Assembly: GCA_014799925.1 (NCBI GenBank)
Contig: JAAVHC010000080.1
Coordinates: 1-32,085 of the forward strand
DNA length: 32,085 nt
Direction: 5' to 3'
Source: Oscillibacter sp.
GTDB taxonomy: Bacteria > Bacillota > Clostridia > Oscillospirales > Oscillospiraceae
Positions within the stretch are counted from its first letter, which is position 1, and every line of letters begins with the position of its first letter. This document shows, piece by piece, positions 22,843 to 30,400 of this stretch. Under the pieces are notes generated by a model, which was not told the origin of the DNA, did no database searches, and saw nothing but the letters and a program-made list of their open reading frames with translations. The position numbers and the translations under genes are program-made.

Positions 22843-24190
22843 CCTCGTCATACCGCATTTCCAGGGTGCTGAAGGTGACATGCTCCGGCGTCCAGCGGAG
22901 AGGCACCTTTCCGGTTTCGCCGTGGCGGTTTTTTGCGATGATGCACTCGGCCACGTTCCGGTTTTCCGCGTCTTCCTTATAGTAGTCCTCCCGATAGAGG
23001 AACATGACGATATCCGCGTCCTGCTCGATGGCGCCGGAATCGCGGAGATCGGACAGCATGGGCCGCTTGTCCTCCCGTTTCTCGTTGGCGCGGCTGAGCT
23101 GGCTGAGGCAGATGACCGGCACATCCAGCTCCTTTGCCATAATTTTCAGCATACGGGAAATATCGCTGACCGCCTGCTGGCGGTTTTCTCCGGCGTAGCT
23201 CTTCCCGCCGGCGGAGCTCATCAATTGCAGATAGTCCACGATGACCAGCCCCAGATTGTCCAGCCTCCGGCACTTGGCATTCATGTCGGCGGCGGTGAGC
23301 ATGGGGTTGTCGTCAATGCGGATGTCGGTCTGGCGCAGGGCGCGGGCGGCCTGGGTGATTTTGCCCCAGTCGGAGGCGCTGAGCCGTCCGGTCATCAGCT
23401 TATTCAGGTCCACCAGCGCCTCCGAGGCCATCAGCCGCACCAGCAGCTGCTCCCTGCTCATCTCCAGAGAGAACACGGCCACCGTCTTCTGGGACTGCCG
23501 GGCCACATTCAGGGCCATGTTCATGGCGAAGGAGCTCTTGCCCACGCCGGGCCGGGCGGCCAGCAGGATCAGATCCGATCTGTTCAGTCCGTGGATCTTC
23601 TGATCCACCGCCGAAAACCCGCTGGGCAGCCCAGGCAGTCCGGTCTTCCCGGAGGCCAGTTCATTCAGCCTGTCCAGAAACGGCTTGAGGAGCTGGGCCA
23701 CGGGGACCAGCTCCTGACTGCCCCGTCCCCGGCGGATGGCATAGATTTTCTGCTCGGAAGCCTCCAAAATGTCCCGGGCCTCGCCCAGGCCCTCCTGCAC
23801 CATGCCGGTGATCTCCCCGGCGGCCTTGGCCAGGGAGCGGAGGAGGGACTTGTCCAGAATAATTTTCACGTACTCCATGACGTTTGCGCTGGTGGGCGTG
23901 ATCTCCATCAGCTGGACCAGATAATTTCTGGTGGTCTGGTCGTCATAGGTGCCGTTTTTCTGCATTTCCTCCGCCACCGTAACGCCGTCGATGGCCCTGG
24001 AGTAGCTGAACATGGTGTAGATCGTCTCAAAAATGTCCCGATTCTGCTTGATGTAAAAGTCATCGGGCTGGAGCTTGTCCATGACGTCCTTGATGCAGTC
24101 GGCGTCGATAAGCATGGACCCCAGGGCGGACTGCTCCGCCTCCAGGCTGTGGGGCATTTGCCGGGATAAAATTTCATCCTCAAAAGCCAT
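22835..24190 (-). CDS. dnaB: Replicative DNA helicase
   Basis: A 451-aa hexameric 5'-3' helicase of the replication fork. The N-terminal DnaB domain (SLEAEQSALGSMLID, about 15-115) binds primase. The RecA-like domain has Walker A ARPGVGKSS (about 212-220), FSLEMS, Walker B LVIVDYLQLM, and QLSRANEKREDKRPMLSDLRDSG-type motif 4. It is intact and of normal length. In Bacillus the equivalent gene directly follows rplI; here a 624-bp gap with large repeat copy 3 separates them. The ATG has AGGAGGTGTCCCG upstream. It begins the overlap-linked run dnaB-tilS. Confidence 0.96.
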   Translation of the reverse strand: MAFEDEILSRQMPHSLEAEQSALGSMLIDADCIKDVMDKLQPDDFYIKQNRDIFETIYTMFSYSRAIDGVTVAEEMQKNGTYDDQTTRNYLVQLMEITPTSANVMEYVKIILDKSLLRSLAKAAGEITGMVQEGLGEARDILEASEQKIYAIRRGRGSQELVPVAQLLKPFLDRLNELASGKTGLPGLPSGFSAVDQKIHGLNRSDLILLAARPGVGKSSFAMNMALNVARQSQKTVAVFSLEMSREQLLVRLMASEALVDLNKLMTGRLSASDWGKITQAARALRQTDIRIDDNPMLTAADMNAKCRRLDNLGLVIVDYLQLMSSAGGKSYAGENRQQAVSDISRMLKIMAKELDVPVICLSQLSRANEKREDKRPMLSDLRDSGAIEQDADIVMFLYREDYYKEDAENRNVAECIIAKNRHGETGKVPLRWTPEHVTFSTLEMRYDEDE

Positions 24191-24248
24191 CGGGACACCT
24201 CCTTCTGATTGCGGGGGCTCCGCCCCCGCGGCCTCAATTCCAAAATCG

Positions 24249-24764
24249 GTTTTGCGGCTGCCGCCGCGGGACGGGGCCTACTTTTCCCTTGCAGGAAAAG
24301 TAGCAAAAGTGCCCTCAAGGGGGCCTGCCCCCTTGAGAATCCCCGAATGATCTATTTATTTTCGCTACGACGTACCGGGTTTAGTTCTGCCCAAGTGCCT
24401 ACCCAAATGCGCCGGCGCCTATCGTCTACCCACGAGTTCTAACGAGAGCCAGAAGAAGCTAAGCCGCTTCTCGGTCTGCTGCCTGGCCATCGCCAGAACC
24501 GCGAAGTTTTACGCCGGGAGGACCCAAAGCAATACGGTAGGGTCTACCGACGACCACACTGAAATAGACGCAGAAGAGGAACGAAGCGGACGGCAGTACG
24601 GTAAACAAAACCAGACTGTGCCACGGGCGCAAACAAATAACCCCCGTAATAAGGTGTCGCCTCCGGCGACGCCTTAAGGGGTCCAGGACCATTGGTCCTG
24701 GCGCGTTTTTGCCTACTTTTGCCGCGCGGCAAAAGTAGGCCGTCGTCCGGGCGCGGAAGCCCGG
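24249..24764 (+). repeat. Large hairpin-bounded intergenic repeat, copy 3 (about 516 bp)
   Basis: It starts with GTTTTGCGGCTGCCGCCGC, identical to copy 1, then CTTTTCC/GGAAAAG, CTCAAGGGGGC/GCCCCCTTGAG, GTTCTAACG (24436-24444) with AGCTAAGCCGCTTCT, CAATACGGTAGGGTCT (near 24530, shared with copy 2), GGCGTCGCC/GGCGACGCC-type and CCAGGACC/GGTCCTGG hairpins, GCCTACTTTTGCC/GGCAAAAGTAGGC (24711-24740, identical to copy 1) and CCGGGC/GCCCGG ending at 24764. It separates rplI from dnaB. No gene is visible in it. Confidence 0.85.
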
Positions 24765-24814
24765 AAGTTTTGTAACGAAACAATTCCCGTTTGCCGCACG
24801 AAGTGCAGGAGAAA

Positions 24815-25264
24815 TTACTTCCCTTCCACCACCATCACGTAGATGGTCCCGGAAACCTCATACCCCAGCTTGGCCTTCAGCTCATAATTTCCATACGCCT
24901 TGATGGGCTCGTCCATGACGATCTTCTGCTTGGCAAGCTCAATGCCGTGCTGCGCCAGCAGGGCGTCGGAGACCTCCTTGCTGGTAACGGCTCCGAAAAG
25001 CTTTCCGTTGGCTCCGGCCCGGGCCGTCACCTTGACGGGAGCGTTCTTCAGCTTTTCCACAACCGCCTCAGCCTCGGCCTTGAGCCGGGCATCCTCCGCC
25101 TTCTTTGCCTTCTCCCGGAGCTTCATGGTATTCACCGCGTCCGCCGTGGCGGGCACCGCCAGTTTCCTGGGGAGCAGAAAATTCCGGGCGTAGCCCTCCG
25201 CCACCTCGATCATCTGGCCCTTCTTGCCCTGACCCCGCACGTCCTGCTGTAAAATCACTTTCAT
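24815..25264 (-). CDS. rplI: 50S ribosomal protein L9
   Basis: A 149-aa ribosomal protein binding 23S rRNA near the L1 stalk. The N-terminal domain is typical ([33 protein letters not shown]), followed by the long charged connecting helix (Lys/Glu/Ala-rich, about 45-80) and the C-terminal domain ([15 protein letters not shown]). The length is standard. AGGAGG precedes the ATG. The gene follows gdpP with a 114-bp gap that contains a GAAAGAGC/GCTCTTTC hairpin (25302-25328) and a CATGTTT/AAACATG palindrome, which may attenuate or process the transcript. The order gdpP-rplI-dnaB is the conserved Firmicutes arrangement. Confidence 0.97.
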   Translation of the reverse strand: MKVILQQDVRGQGKKGQMIEVAEGYARNFLLPRKLAVPATADAVNTMKLREKAKKAEDARLKAEAEAVVEKLKNAPVKVTARAGANGKLFGAVTSKEVSDALLAQHGIELAKQKIVMDEPIKAYGNYELKAKLGYEVSGTIYVMVVEGK

Positions 25265-25378
25265 GGTGTTTGTCCTCCTAGATTTGTTTCCTGTTCTCTC
25301 TGAAAGAGCGGCAATACGCGGCTCTTTCGGTTAAGCCCTGCCTGATAGACAGCTGCTCTGTCATGTTTCAAACATGGC

Positions 25379-27373
25379 CTAAGAAGCGTAATAATTGTTG
25401 ATGGCCGCCATCAGCCGCCGGCGGACCTCCTCCAGGGAGCCGCCCGGCACGTGGCCGCCCGCCGAGGTGCCGTTGCCGCCGCCGCCCAGCTGCTCCAGGA
25501 TCACCTGTACGTTGATTTCGCCCAGGGAGCGGCCGGACATGGACACGCCGTCCCCCTGCCGGTAGAGGACGATGGACGCCTGGACCCCCTGAAGGGTCAG
25601 CAGATCGTCCGCGGCCTTGGCCGCCGTCACCCGGTTGACCTCGTTCCTGGCCACCGCCAGGGCAATGTCCCCATGGACCATCTCGGCCTCCCGGATGATG
25701 TCATAGCGCTGGATCATGCTGGGCAGATCGCTCTGGAAGTACCGGCGGACCTCGTAGGTATCCGCCCCCGCCCGGCGCAGGAAAGCTGCCGCCTCAAAGG
25801 TCCGGCTCCCCGCCCGCATCATGAAATTCTTGGTATCCAGCACAATGCCCGACAGCAGGGCCTCCGCCTCGCCCCGCAGCAGGTCGCTGGGCTCCACCAG
25901 GTATTGCAGCAGCTCCGTCACCAGCTCCGAGGCGGAAGAGGCGTAGGGCTCATGGAAGTTCAGCGCCGCGTTTTCAATGTAGGTAGCCGCCCGGCGGTGG
26001 TGGTCGATCACCGCCACGCGGTTGCAGGCGTCCAGCAGCTGGCGGTTCTCCACCATGTCCGGACGGTTGGTGTCCACCACCACCAGCAGAGCGCCCGGCT
26101 GGGCATGGATGAACGCGTCGGGGCCGCTGACAAACACGCCGTCGTACTCCGGCAGCTCCTGGAGCTTCCGCACCAGGGGTCGGGCGTTGTTGCCCTCCAT
26201 GTCGATAACGATCTGGGCCTTCTTTCCCTTCTTCCGGGCCGCGCAGCATATCCCCGCCGCCGCGCCTACCGCGTCCATGTCCGCGTACTCGTGGCCCATG
26301 ACGTAGACCTGGCCCGCGTCGGCGATCAGCTCGCCCAGGGCCTTGGCCATGACGCGGCTCTTGACCTTGGTGCGCTTCTCGGTGGATTTGGAGCGGCCGC
26401 CGTAGAACTGGAAATCCAGACTGTCCTTCACCACCGCCTGGTCTCCGCCCCGGCTGAGGGCCATCTCAATGGATTTTTCCGCCCACCGGAAGGATTCCTC
26501 ATAGCTCTCGCAGTCCTTGCCCACGCCGATGGAGAGGGAGGCGGTGACGCCGTCCTCGCTGGTAATCTGGTGGATGGTCTCAAGAATAGAGAACTTCTCC
26601 TCCATAATCTGATGAAAGTGCTGCTCATCACAGAGGAAGAGATACCGGTCCCGGCTGTATTTGAGCAGCAGGCCGCCCAGTTCCGTGACCCATGTGTTCA
26701 GAAGCTCGTCAATTCTGGCGCGGATGGCGCTCTTGGCCGCCTCGCCGCCGGCCTTCATCAGCTCCTCGTAATTATCCAGCACCAGCAGGCAGATGACCGG
26801 ACGGCTGCCCTCGTACAGCGCCTCGACATGCTTGCTCTCGGTGACGTCGACGAAATAAGCGGTGACAAGCGGGCCCTGGCTGGCTGTCCGGTCGCTTTCC
26901 TTGCTGACCGTGCCGTAGACCCGGCAGATATGGCCGGAGATCTCCGTCAGCTCCTCGGCGGATTTGCCCGTCTCCCCGGTCAGGAGCCACTGGTAATCAA
27001 AGTCCGGGGCCAGCTCGCTGATCGGCATGGCCAGCACATCCTCCCCGGCGGAGGCCAGCTCCACGAAGCCGTCGTTCGCCCAGGCCACCTCTCCGGTGTC
27101 CGCGCGGAACACCACCACAGGCAGGGGCGTATTCAGCATGCTGTTTTTGCTGATGGAATCGGCTCCGCCGGTAATGGTCTCGATATACCGCACCACGTTG
27201 CGCCGCCGGCGCATGCTCTGCTTCCGGTGGTAGATGTACAGCGCGACCAGGACCACCAGCTCCGCCGACGCCAGCAGGGGCTGGGCCGACGCCGTCAGCA
27301 CGGCAAACAGGGCAAGGCACAAAAAATATGGCTGCAAATTCGGCTCGATCAACCGGGACAGTTTTCGGTTCAT
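25379..27373 (-). CDS. gdpP: Cyclic-di-AMP phosphodiesterase (GdpP/YybT family)
   Basis: A 664-aa membrane enzyme hydrolysing c-di-AMP to pApA, so it sets the level of a second messenger that controls potassium and osmolyte uptake and wall stress. Two N-terminal membrane helices (about 15-50), a PAS-like domain (about 75-150), a degenerate GGDEF domain (about 170-310) and a DHH/DHHA1 module: GHEYADMD (360-367, metal ligands H361, D365, D367), DTNRPD, and D457-H458-H459. All metal-binding residues are present. The start has GAGGGGGAAA upstream and a promoter at 27434-27463. It heads the rplI-dnaB-tilS-dusB-sigma line of genes. Confidence 0.95.
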   Translation of the reverse strand: MNRKLSRLIEPNLQPYFLCLALFAVLTASAQPLLASAELVVLVALYIYHRKQSMRRRRNVVRYIETITGGADSISKNSMLNTPLPVVVFRADTGEVAWANDGFVELASAGEDVLAMPISELAPDFDYQWLLTGETGKSAEELTEISGHICRVYGTVSKESDRTASQGPLVTAYFVDVTESKHVEALYEGSRPVICLLVLDNYEELMKAGGEAAKSAIRARIDELLNTWVTELGGLLLKYSRDRYLFLCDEQHFHQIMEEKFSILETIHQITSEDGVTASLSIGVGKDCESYEESFRWAEKSIEMALSRGGDQAVVKDSLDFQFYGGRSKSTEKRTKVKSRVMAKALGELIADAGQVYVMGHEYADMDAVGAAAGICCAARKKGKKAQIVIDMEGNNARPLVRKLQELPEYDGVFVSGPDAFIHAQPGALLVVVDTNRPDMVENRQLLDACNRVAVIDHHRRAATYIENAALNFHEPYASSASELVTELLQYLVEPSDLLRGEAEALLSGIVLDTKNFMMRAGSRTFEAAAFLRRAGADTYEVRRYFQSDLPSMIQRYDIIREAEMVHGDIALAVARNEVNRVTAAKAADDLLTLQGVQASIVLYRQGDGVSMSGRSLGEINVQVILEQLGGGGNGTSAGGHVPGGSLEEVRRRLMAAINNYYAS

Positions 27374-27433
27374 GCAGATTTCCCCCTCTTCTTTCCGGTT
27401 AACGCGGGAATCATAATGGCCGCCGTGGGGATA

Positions 27434-27463
27434 TTATAACATAAACGACACGCTTATGACAAG
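27434..27463 (-). promoter_or_regulatory. Promoter of gdpP
   Basis: On the minus strand: TTGTCA (27458-27463), an 18-bp spacer ending TGT (extended -10) and perfect TATAAT (27434-27439). The start codon is about 60 bp downstream. It may drive much of the gdpP-to-anti-sigma block. Confidence 0.75.
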
Positions 27464-27535
27464 GGAAGGTTCGCGTTATCGGGCATTTCTTTTTTCCGGG
27501 CCGGCGGGAACGGGGAAAAACGCGAAAATACGGGT

Positions 27536-27564
27536 TTGCTTTCCCCGCCGCTCTATGGTACAAT
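27536..27564 (+). promoter_or_regulatory. Promoter of the PlsC-like gene
   Basis: TTGCTT (27536-27541), a 17-bp spacer ending TGG (extended -10) and TACAAT (27559-27564), about 100 bp before the ATG at 27665. It is divergent from the gdpP promoter in a 291-bp intergenic region. Confidence 0.7.
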
Positions 27565-27664
27565 AGTTATAAATAAGCCCTTTTTGCCCCTGCCGGACAA
27601 TCGAATGGCATACTGACATTACATAACCGCCGGATGCGTGTCCTCCGGCGGGAGGGAGAGTACC

Positions 27665-28972
27665 ATGGAGAGCATTGACGTCAACTATGGCAGCCTGAAG
27701 CGCTATGACACCACCAAGCCGCCCCTGCGGCAGAGAAAGATTTTCACCGCCATCCTCCGGGTCCTGTGCGGCATGAGCATGATCGGCCAGGAATACAGAA
27801 TCGAAAAAATCAACATGGAGGGCCTCAAGCCCCCCTACATTCTTTTAAGCAACCACATGTATTTCGTGGATTTTCATCTCTGCTCCATCGCCACCTGGCC
27901 CCATTCCGTCAACAACATCGCCACCATCGACGGCTACTACCGCCGGCCTTTTATCATGGAGTGGCTGGGCTGCCTGTGCAAGCGGAAGTTCACCACCGAC
28001 ATGACCCTGCTGCGCTCGGTGAAAAAGGTGCTCCAGGAGTACGGAGACATCCTGTGCATGTATCCGGAGGCCCGCTACTCCCCCATCGGCACCACCGCCA
28101 TCCTGCCCGACTCCCTGGGCAAGCTGGTGAAAAAGCAGGGCGTTCCGGTGGTGGTGCTGCTCCACCACGGCAACTATCTCCACACTCCCTTCTGGAACTA
28201 CCGCAGGCCCCGGAAGGTGCCCCTCCACACCACCATGACCCAGGTGCTCACCGCCCGGGAGGTAGAGGAGAAGTCCGCCGCCGAAATCGGCGAGATCATT
28301 CGCGCCGCCATGGACTATGACGAGTACCGCTGGCAGCGGGAGCAGAATATCCGCATCACCGAGCCCTTCCGTGCGGAGGGACTCCACAAGGTGCTCTATC
28401 AGTGCCCCCGCTGTCTCGCGGAGTCGAAGATGGAGAGCCGGGGAACCATTCTCCGCTGCGCCGCCTGCGGCAAGGAGTGGGAGATGGACGAGCTGGGGGT
28501 CCTCCACGCCAAAGACGGCGAGACGGAGTTCCCCCACATCCCCGACTGGTTCGAGTGGGAGCGGAGCCAGGTCCGCTCTCAGCTGGAGGCGGGCACCTAC
28601 CGCTTTGAGGACGAGGTGGAGGTGTTTTCCCTGCCCAACGCCTGGCGGTTTCAGAAGCTGGGGAAGGCCAGGCTCATTCACGACATGGAGGAGGGCTTCA
28701 TCGTGGAGGGCGAGCACAACGGCCATCCCTACCGCGTCCACCGCCCGCCCCTGGGGATGTACGGGCTGCACATCGAGTACGACTACTGCTACGTCCGCCC
28801 GGACGACTGTGTGGACATCTCCACCGACAACGACAGCCTCTACTGCTATCCCGTGAAGCAGAACGTGGTGACCAAGCTGGCCTTCGCCACGGAGGAGCTG
28901 TATAAGATGAAGCGGGCGGAGCGGAAGCTGGCCCGGACAGGCGGACGCCCCGTATCCCCGCAGCCCCGGTGA
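27665..28972 (+). CDS. PlsC-like 1-acylglycerol-3-phosphate acyltransferase with zinc ribbon
   Basis: A 435-aa protein. The N-terminal half is an LPLAT-type acyltransferase: LLSNHMYFVDFH carries the NHxxxxD catalytic motif and MYPEARYSPIG corresponds to the EGTRS acceptor motif, here EARYS. Such enzymes acylate lysophosphatidic acid in phospholipid synthesis. The acyltransferase domain is followed by a zinc ribbon, CPRC with 17 residues then CAACGKEW (about residues 245-270), and a C-terminal beta-rich domain of about 150 residues with no known match. It is much longer than a minimal PlsC (about 200-250 aa). ATG 27665 follows GGGAGGGAGAG. A CTCCGCCC/GGGCCGGAG hairpin (28975-28994) may end the transcript. 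Whether it acts on lipid acceptors needs proof; the acyltransferase call itself is firm. Confidence 0.85.
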   Translation: MESIDVNYGSLKRYDTTKPPLRQRKIFTAILRVLCGMSMIGQEYRIEKINMEGLKPPYILLSNHMYFVDFHLCSIATWPHSVNNIATIDGYYRRPFIMEWLGCLCKRKFTTDMTLLRSVKKVLQEYGDILCMYPEARYSPIGTTAILPDSLGKLVKKQGVPVVVLLHHGNYLHTPFWNYRRPRKVPLHTTMTQVLTAREVEEKSAAEIGEIIRAAMDYDEYRWQREQNIRITEPFRAEGLHKVLYQCPRCLAESKMESRGTILRCAACGKEWEMDELGVLHAKDGETEFPHIPDWFEWERSQVRSQLEAGTYRFEDEVEVFSLPNAWRFQKLGKARLIHDMEEGFIVEGEHNGHPYRVHRPPLGMYGLHIEYDYCYVRPDDCVDISTDNDSLYCYPVKQNVVTKLAFATEELYKMKRAERKLARTGGRPVSPQPR

Positions 28973-29073
28973 TCCTCCGCCCGACGGGCCGGAGAGACGG
29001 AAAGAAACGTTTTCCTTTTCAGATTGGCGCTGCCAGGCGCTGCTTTGTGAAATCATCCGCCGAAATGTCGAAA

Positions 29074-29105
29074 TTGGGGATCTGCTCTTGCGGGCAGATC
29101 CCCAA
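29074..29105. repeat. 12-bp stem hairpin downstream of the PlsC-like gene
   Basis: TTGGGGATCTGC (29074-29085) pairs perfectly with 29094-29105, loop 8 nt. It lies in the 322-bp gap 28973-29294 together with the mosaic repeat that follows. No T run, so termination is doubtful. Confidence 0.55.
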
Positions 29106-29134
29106 CAAACTGAAAATTGTATGATTTGATCCGA

Positions 29135-29297
29135 GCCGTTTTACTCGCCGCCGTAAACGGCGGCAACCGTGATTCTGCAACAGCCGCATCGAGCGGCTGT
29201 GCAGAATTGAATTTCGCATGACCACTCGATGTGGTCATTGCGAAATCCGTAAACATGGCGCATATTACTCCGGCCTTTTAGCTCGGAAGTAATATTA
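29135..29297 (+). repeat. Mosaic repeat: 157-bp-type element interrupted by a REPIN-like unit
   Basis: GCCGTTTTACTCG at 29135, a GCCGCCGT/ACGGCGGC hairpin and CAACCG match the middle of the three-hairpin repeat. The matching right side resumes as GTAAACATGGC (29249) and TATTACTCCGG, followed by CGGAAGTAATA, ending at the stop of the ydcF-like gene. Between them lies the 77-bp unit 29171-29247. GTTTTAC/GTAAAC can still pair across the insertion. Confidence 0.7.
29171..29247. repeat. REPIN-like palindrome doublet, second copy
   Basis: Bounded by GATT and AATC like the unit at 1677-1752 and 1 bp longer. Left hairpin: ATTCTGCA, bulged A29180, CAGCCGC, loop ATCGA, GCGGCTG, TGCAGAAT. Right hairpin: ATTTCGCA, TGACCAC, loop TCGAT, GTGGTCA, bulged T29238, TGCGAAAT. 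Stem bases differ from the first copy with compensating changes, while loops, bulge and ends are kept. Confidence 0.8.
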
Positions 29298-29900
29298 TAT
29301 TTCGAAATCAGGAATTACTCCGTTATTAACACATCTTACAATGTTCAATACCTCCTTGTATACTCTGTCAATTCCTTCAGGCGTATTCATCCAATTATCC
29401 CTTTTGGTTGTTGTGTCATCTGCCGGACAAGGATATACATTTATATGAGATGGAAAAAGATATTTTGCTATACATAAGCTTCGGCGCATATGATATGTTG
29501 TTGTCACCAGCAATACGCTTTTTACTTTATTAAGCCACATTGAACGCTGCAATTCCAAAAGTGAGCATAATATATTTTCTATTGTGTTTTGAGAATTTTT
29601 TTCAATGATGACGCCTGCTTCTGGAACTCCTAACTCTAAGGCTTTTTCACACATATTCTCTGCTTCTGTCATGCGTTTACCTGAAAAGTCCCTTACTTTC
29701 CCTCCACAAAGCATGATTTTTTCAGATCTGCCTGCAAAAAACGCCTCGGCCGCCGCGGGAACCCTGTATTCGGCCGCCTTCATGCTGCCCAAAACAATAA
29801 TACAGTCAACACTCGCTCCATTGTCATTCAAGCCTTCAAATAAAAGGCAGTCTACTACATCATTTGTCAGGTTTTCTTTTGTTATCTTCGATACCCACAT
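29295..29900 (-). CDS. YdcF-like (DUF218) protein
   Basis: A 201-aa protein of the DUF218/YdcF family: VDCIIVLGS near the start, IMLCGGK, TEAENMCEKALELGVPEAGVIIEKNSQNT and LLVTTTYHMRRS are the usual blocks, with the Glu, Asn and His of the putative active cleft. The biochemical function is not established; some relatives bind S-adenosylmethionine or act in envelope metabolism. No signal peptide or membrane helix is seen. The start ATG 29900 is the first after an in-frame TAA; AGAGG lies upstream. The gene is visibly AT-richer than its neighbours, suggesting recent transfer. Its own promoter is at 29980-30008. The TAA stop falls at the edge of the mosaic repeat. Confidence 0.85.
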   Translation of the reverse strand: MWVSKITKENLTNDVVDCLLFEGLNDNGASVDCIIVLGSMKAAEYRVPAAAEAFFAGRSEKIMLCGGKVRDFSGKRMTEAENMCEKALELGVPEAGVIIEKNSQNTIENILCSLLELQRSMWLNKVKSVLLVTTTYHMRRSLCIAKYLFPSHINVYPCPADDTTTKRDNWMNTPEGIDRVYKEVLNIVRCVNNGVIPDFEI

Positions 29901-29979
29901 GCTTTACAGCCTCTTCACATCTTTTGAAAATCCATTCAAATCTATCAGGCATTTCTATCAATCCCGATTTGTCACTTTG

Positions 29980-30008
29980 ATTATATCACGCGCCCATACC
30001 TTGCTCAA
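29980..30008 (-). promoter_or_regulatory. Promoter of the YdcF-like gene
   Basis: On the minus strand: TTGAGC (30003-30008), a 17-bp spacer and perfect TATAAT (29980-29985), about 80 bp before the start codon. It points away from the thrS promoter at 30081. Confidence 0.75.
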
Positions 30009-30080
30009 CTAATTTTTGTGAAGCCGATGGGATTTTATCCAGCAGCGCCAATCTTAAGCAGAGACCGAAACATTTCCCCC

Positions 30081-30110
30081 TTGACAATTTCCCGCCTCCG
30101 GTGCTATATT
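30081..30110 (+). promoter_or_regulatory. Promoter of the thrS T-box transcript
   Basis: Perfect TTGACA (30081-30086), an 18-bp spacer ending TGC (extended -10) and TATATT (30105-30110). Transcription should start near 30117 and run into the T-box leader. Confidence 0.85.
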
Positions 30111-30116
30111 GAGAAG

Positions 30117-30371
30117 CAGGAAATCAGCGATGACGGAGAAGCCGCCGGCCGCGCCGCCCAGAGAGGGGATCGTATGCTGCGAGATCCCTGCGGAACCGCG
30201 CCCGGCAGAGGCCACCGCTCCCGAGCCGCCTGGGATGACCAGGACGGGGCCTTCCCGTTACAGGGGGACACAAAGCGACAGTCTGCATATTTGCAGATTG
30301 TAAGCAGGGTGGAACCGTGGAGTTGACTTTTTGACTTCACCCCTGAATTTTGGTCAGGGGTGAATTTTTTT
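30117..30371 (+). promoter_or_regulatory. T-box riboswitch controlling thrS
   Basis: A tRNA-sensing leader between promoter and thrS. Stem I has AGAGAGGGGATC pairing through GATCCC, with the GCTGCGAGA apical motif (about 30163-30189). On its 3' side ACC at 30214-30216, followed by G, sits opposite GGAG/CTCC pairing and is the likely Thr specifier codon. Stem III is ACAGTCTGC/GCAGATTGT (30278-30301). The T-box sequence AGGGTGGAACCGTGG lies at 30306-30320, its TGGA facing the tRNA NCCA end. The intrinsic terminator follows at 30336-30371, and its CACCCCT arm can alternatively pair with AGGGTG to form the antiterminator. Uncharged tRNA-Thr would allow read-through into thrS. The specifier was placed by hand folding. 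Confidence 0.93.
30336..30371 (+). terminator. T-box regulated terminator
   Basis: TTCACCCCTGA (30336-30346) pairs with TCAGGGGTGAA (30354-30364), followed by seven T (30365-30371). It is 29 bp before the thrS start and mutually exclusive with the antiterminator. Confidence 0.95.
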
Positions 30372-30400
30372 GCCCCTAGTAAAGAAAGGAGCTTATTCCC

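Noticed and set aside
22842-23124. N-terminal extension of tilS by 94 codons
   Set aside because: The extension is dnaB sequence read in another frame. The TilS PP-loop sits at the normal place from ATG 22842.
29066-29072. TGTCGAA match to the short Spo0A box core near 29.07 kb
   Set aside because: A 7-bp match is expected by chance in a window this size and no promoter lies at a suitable distance.
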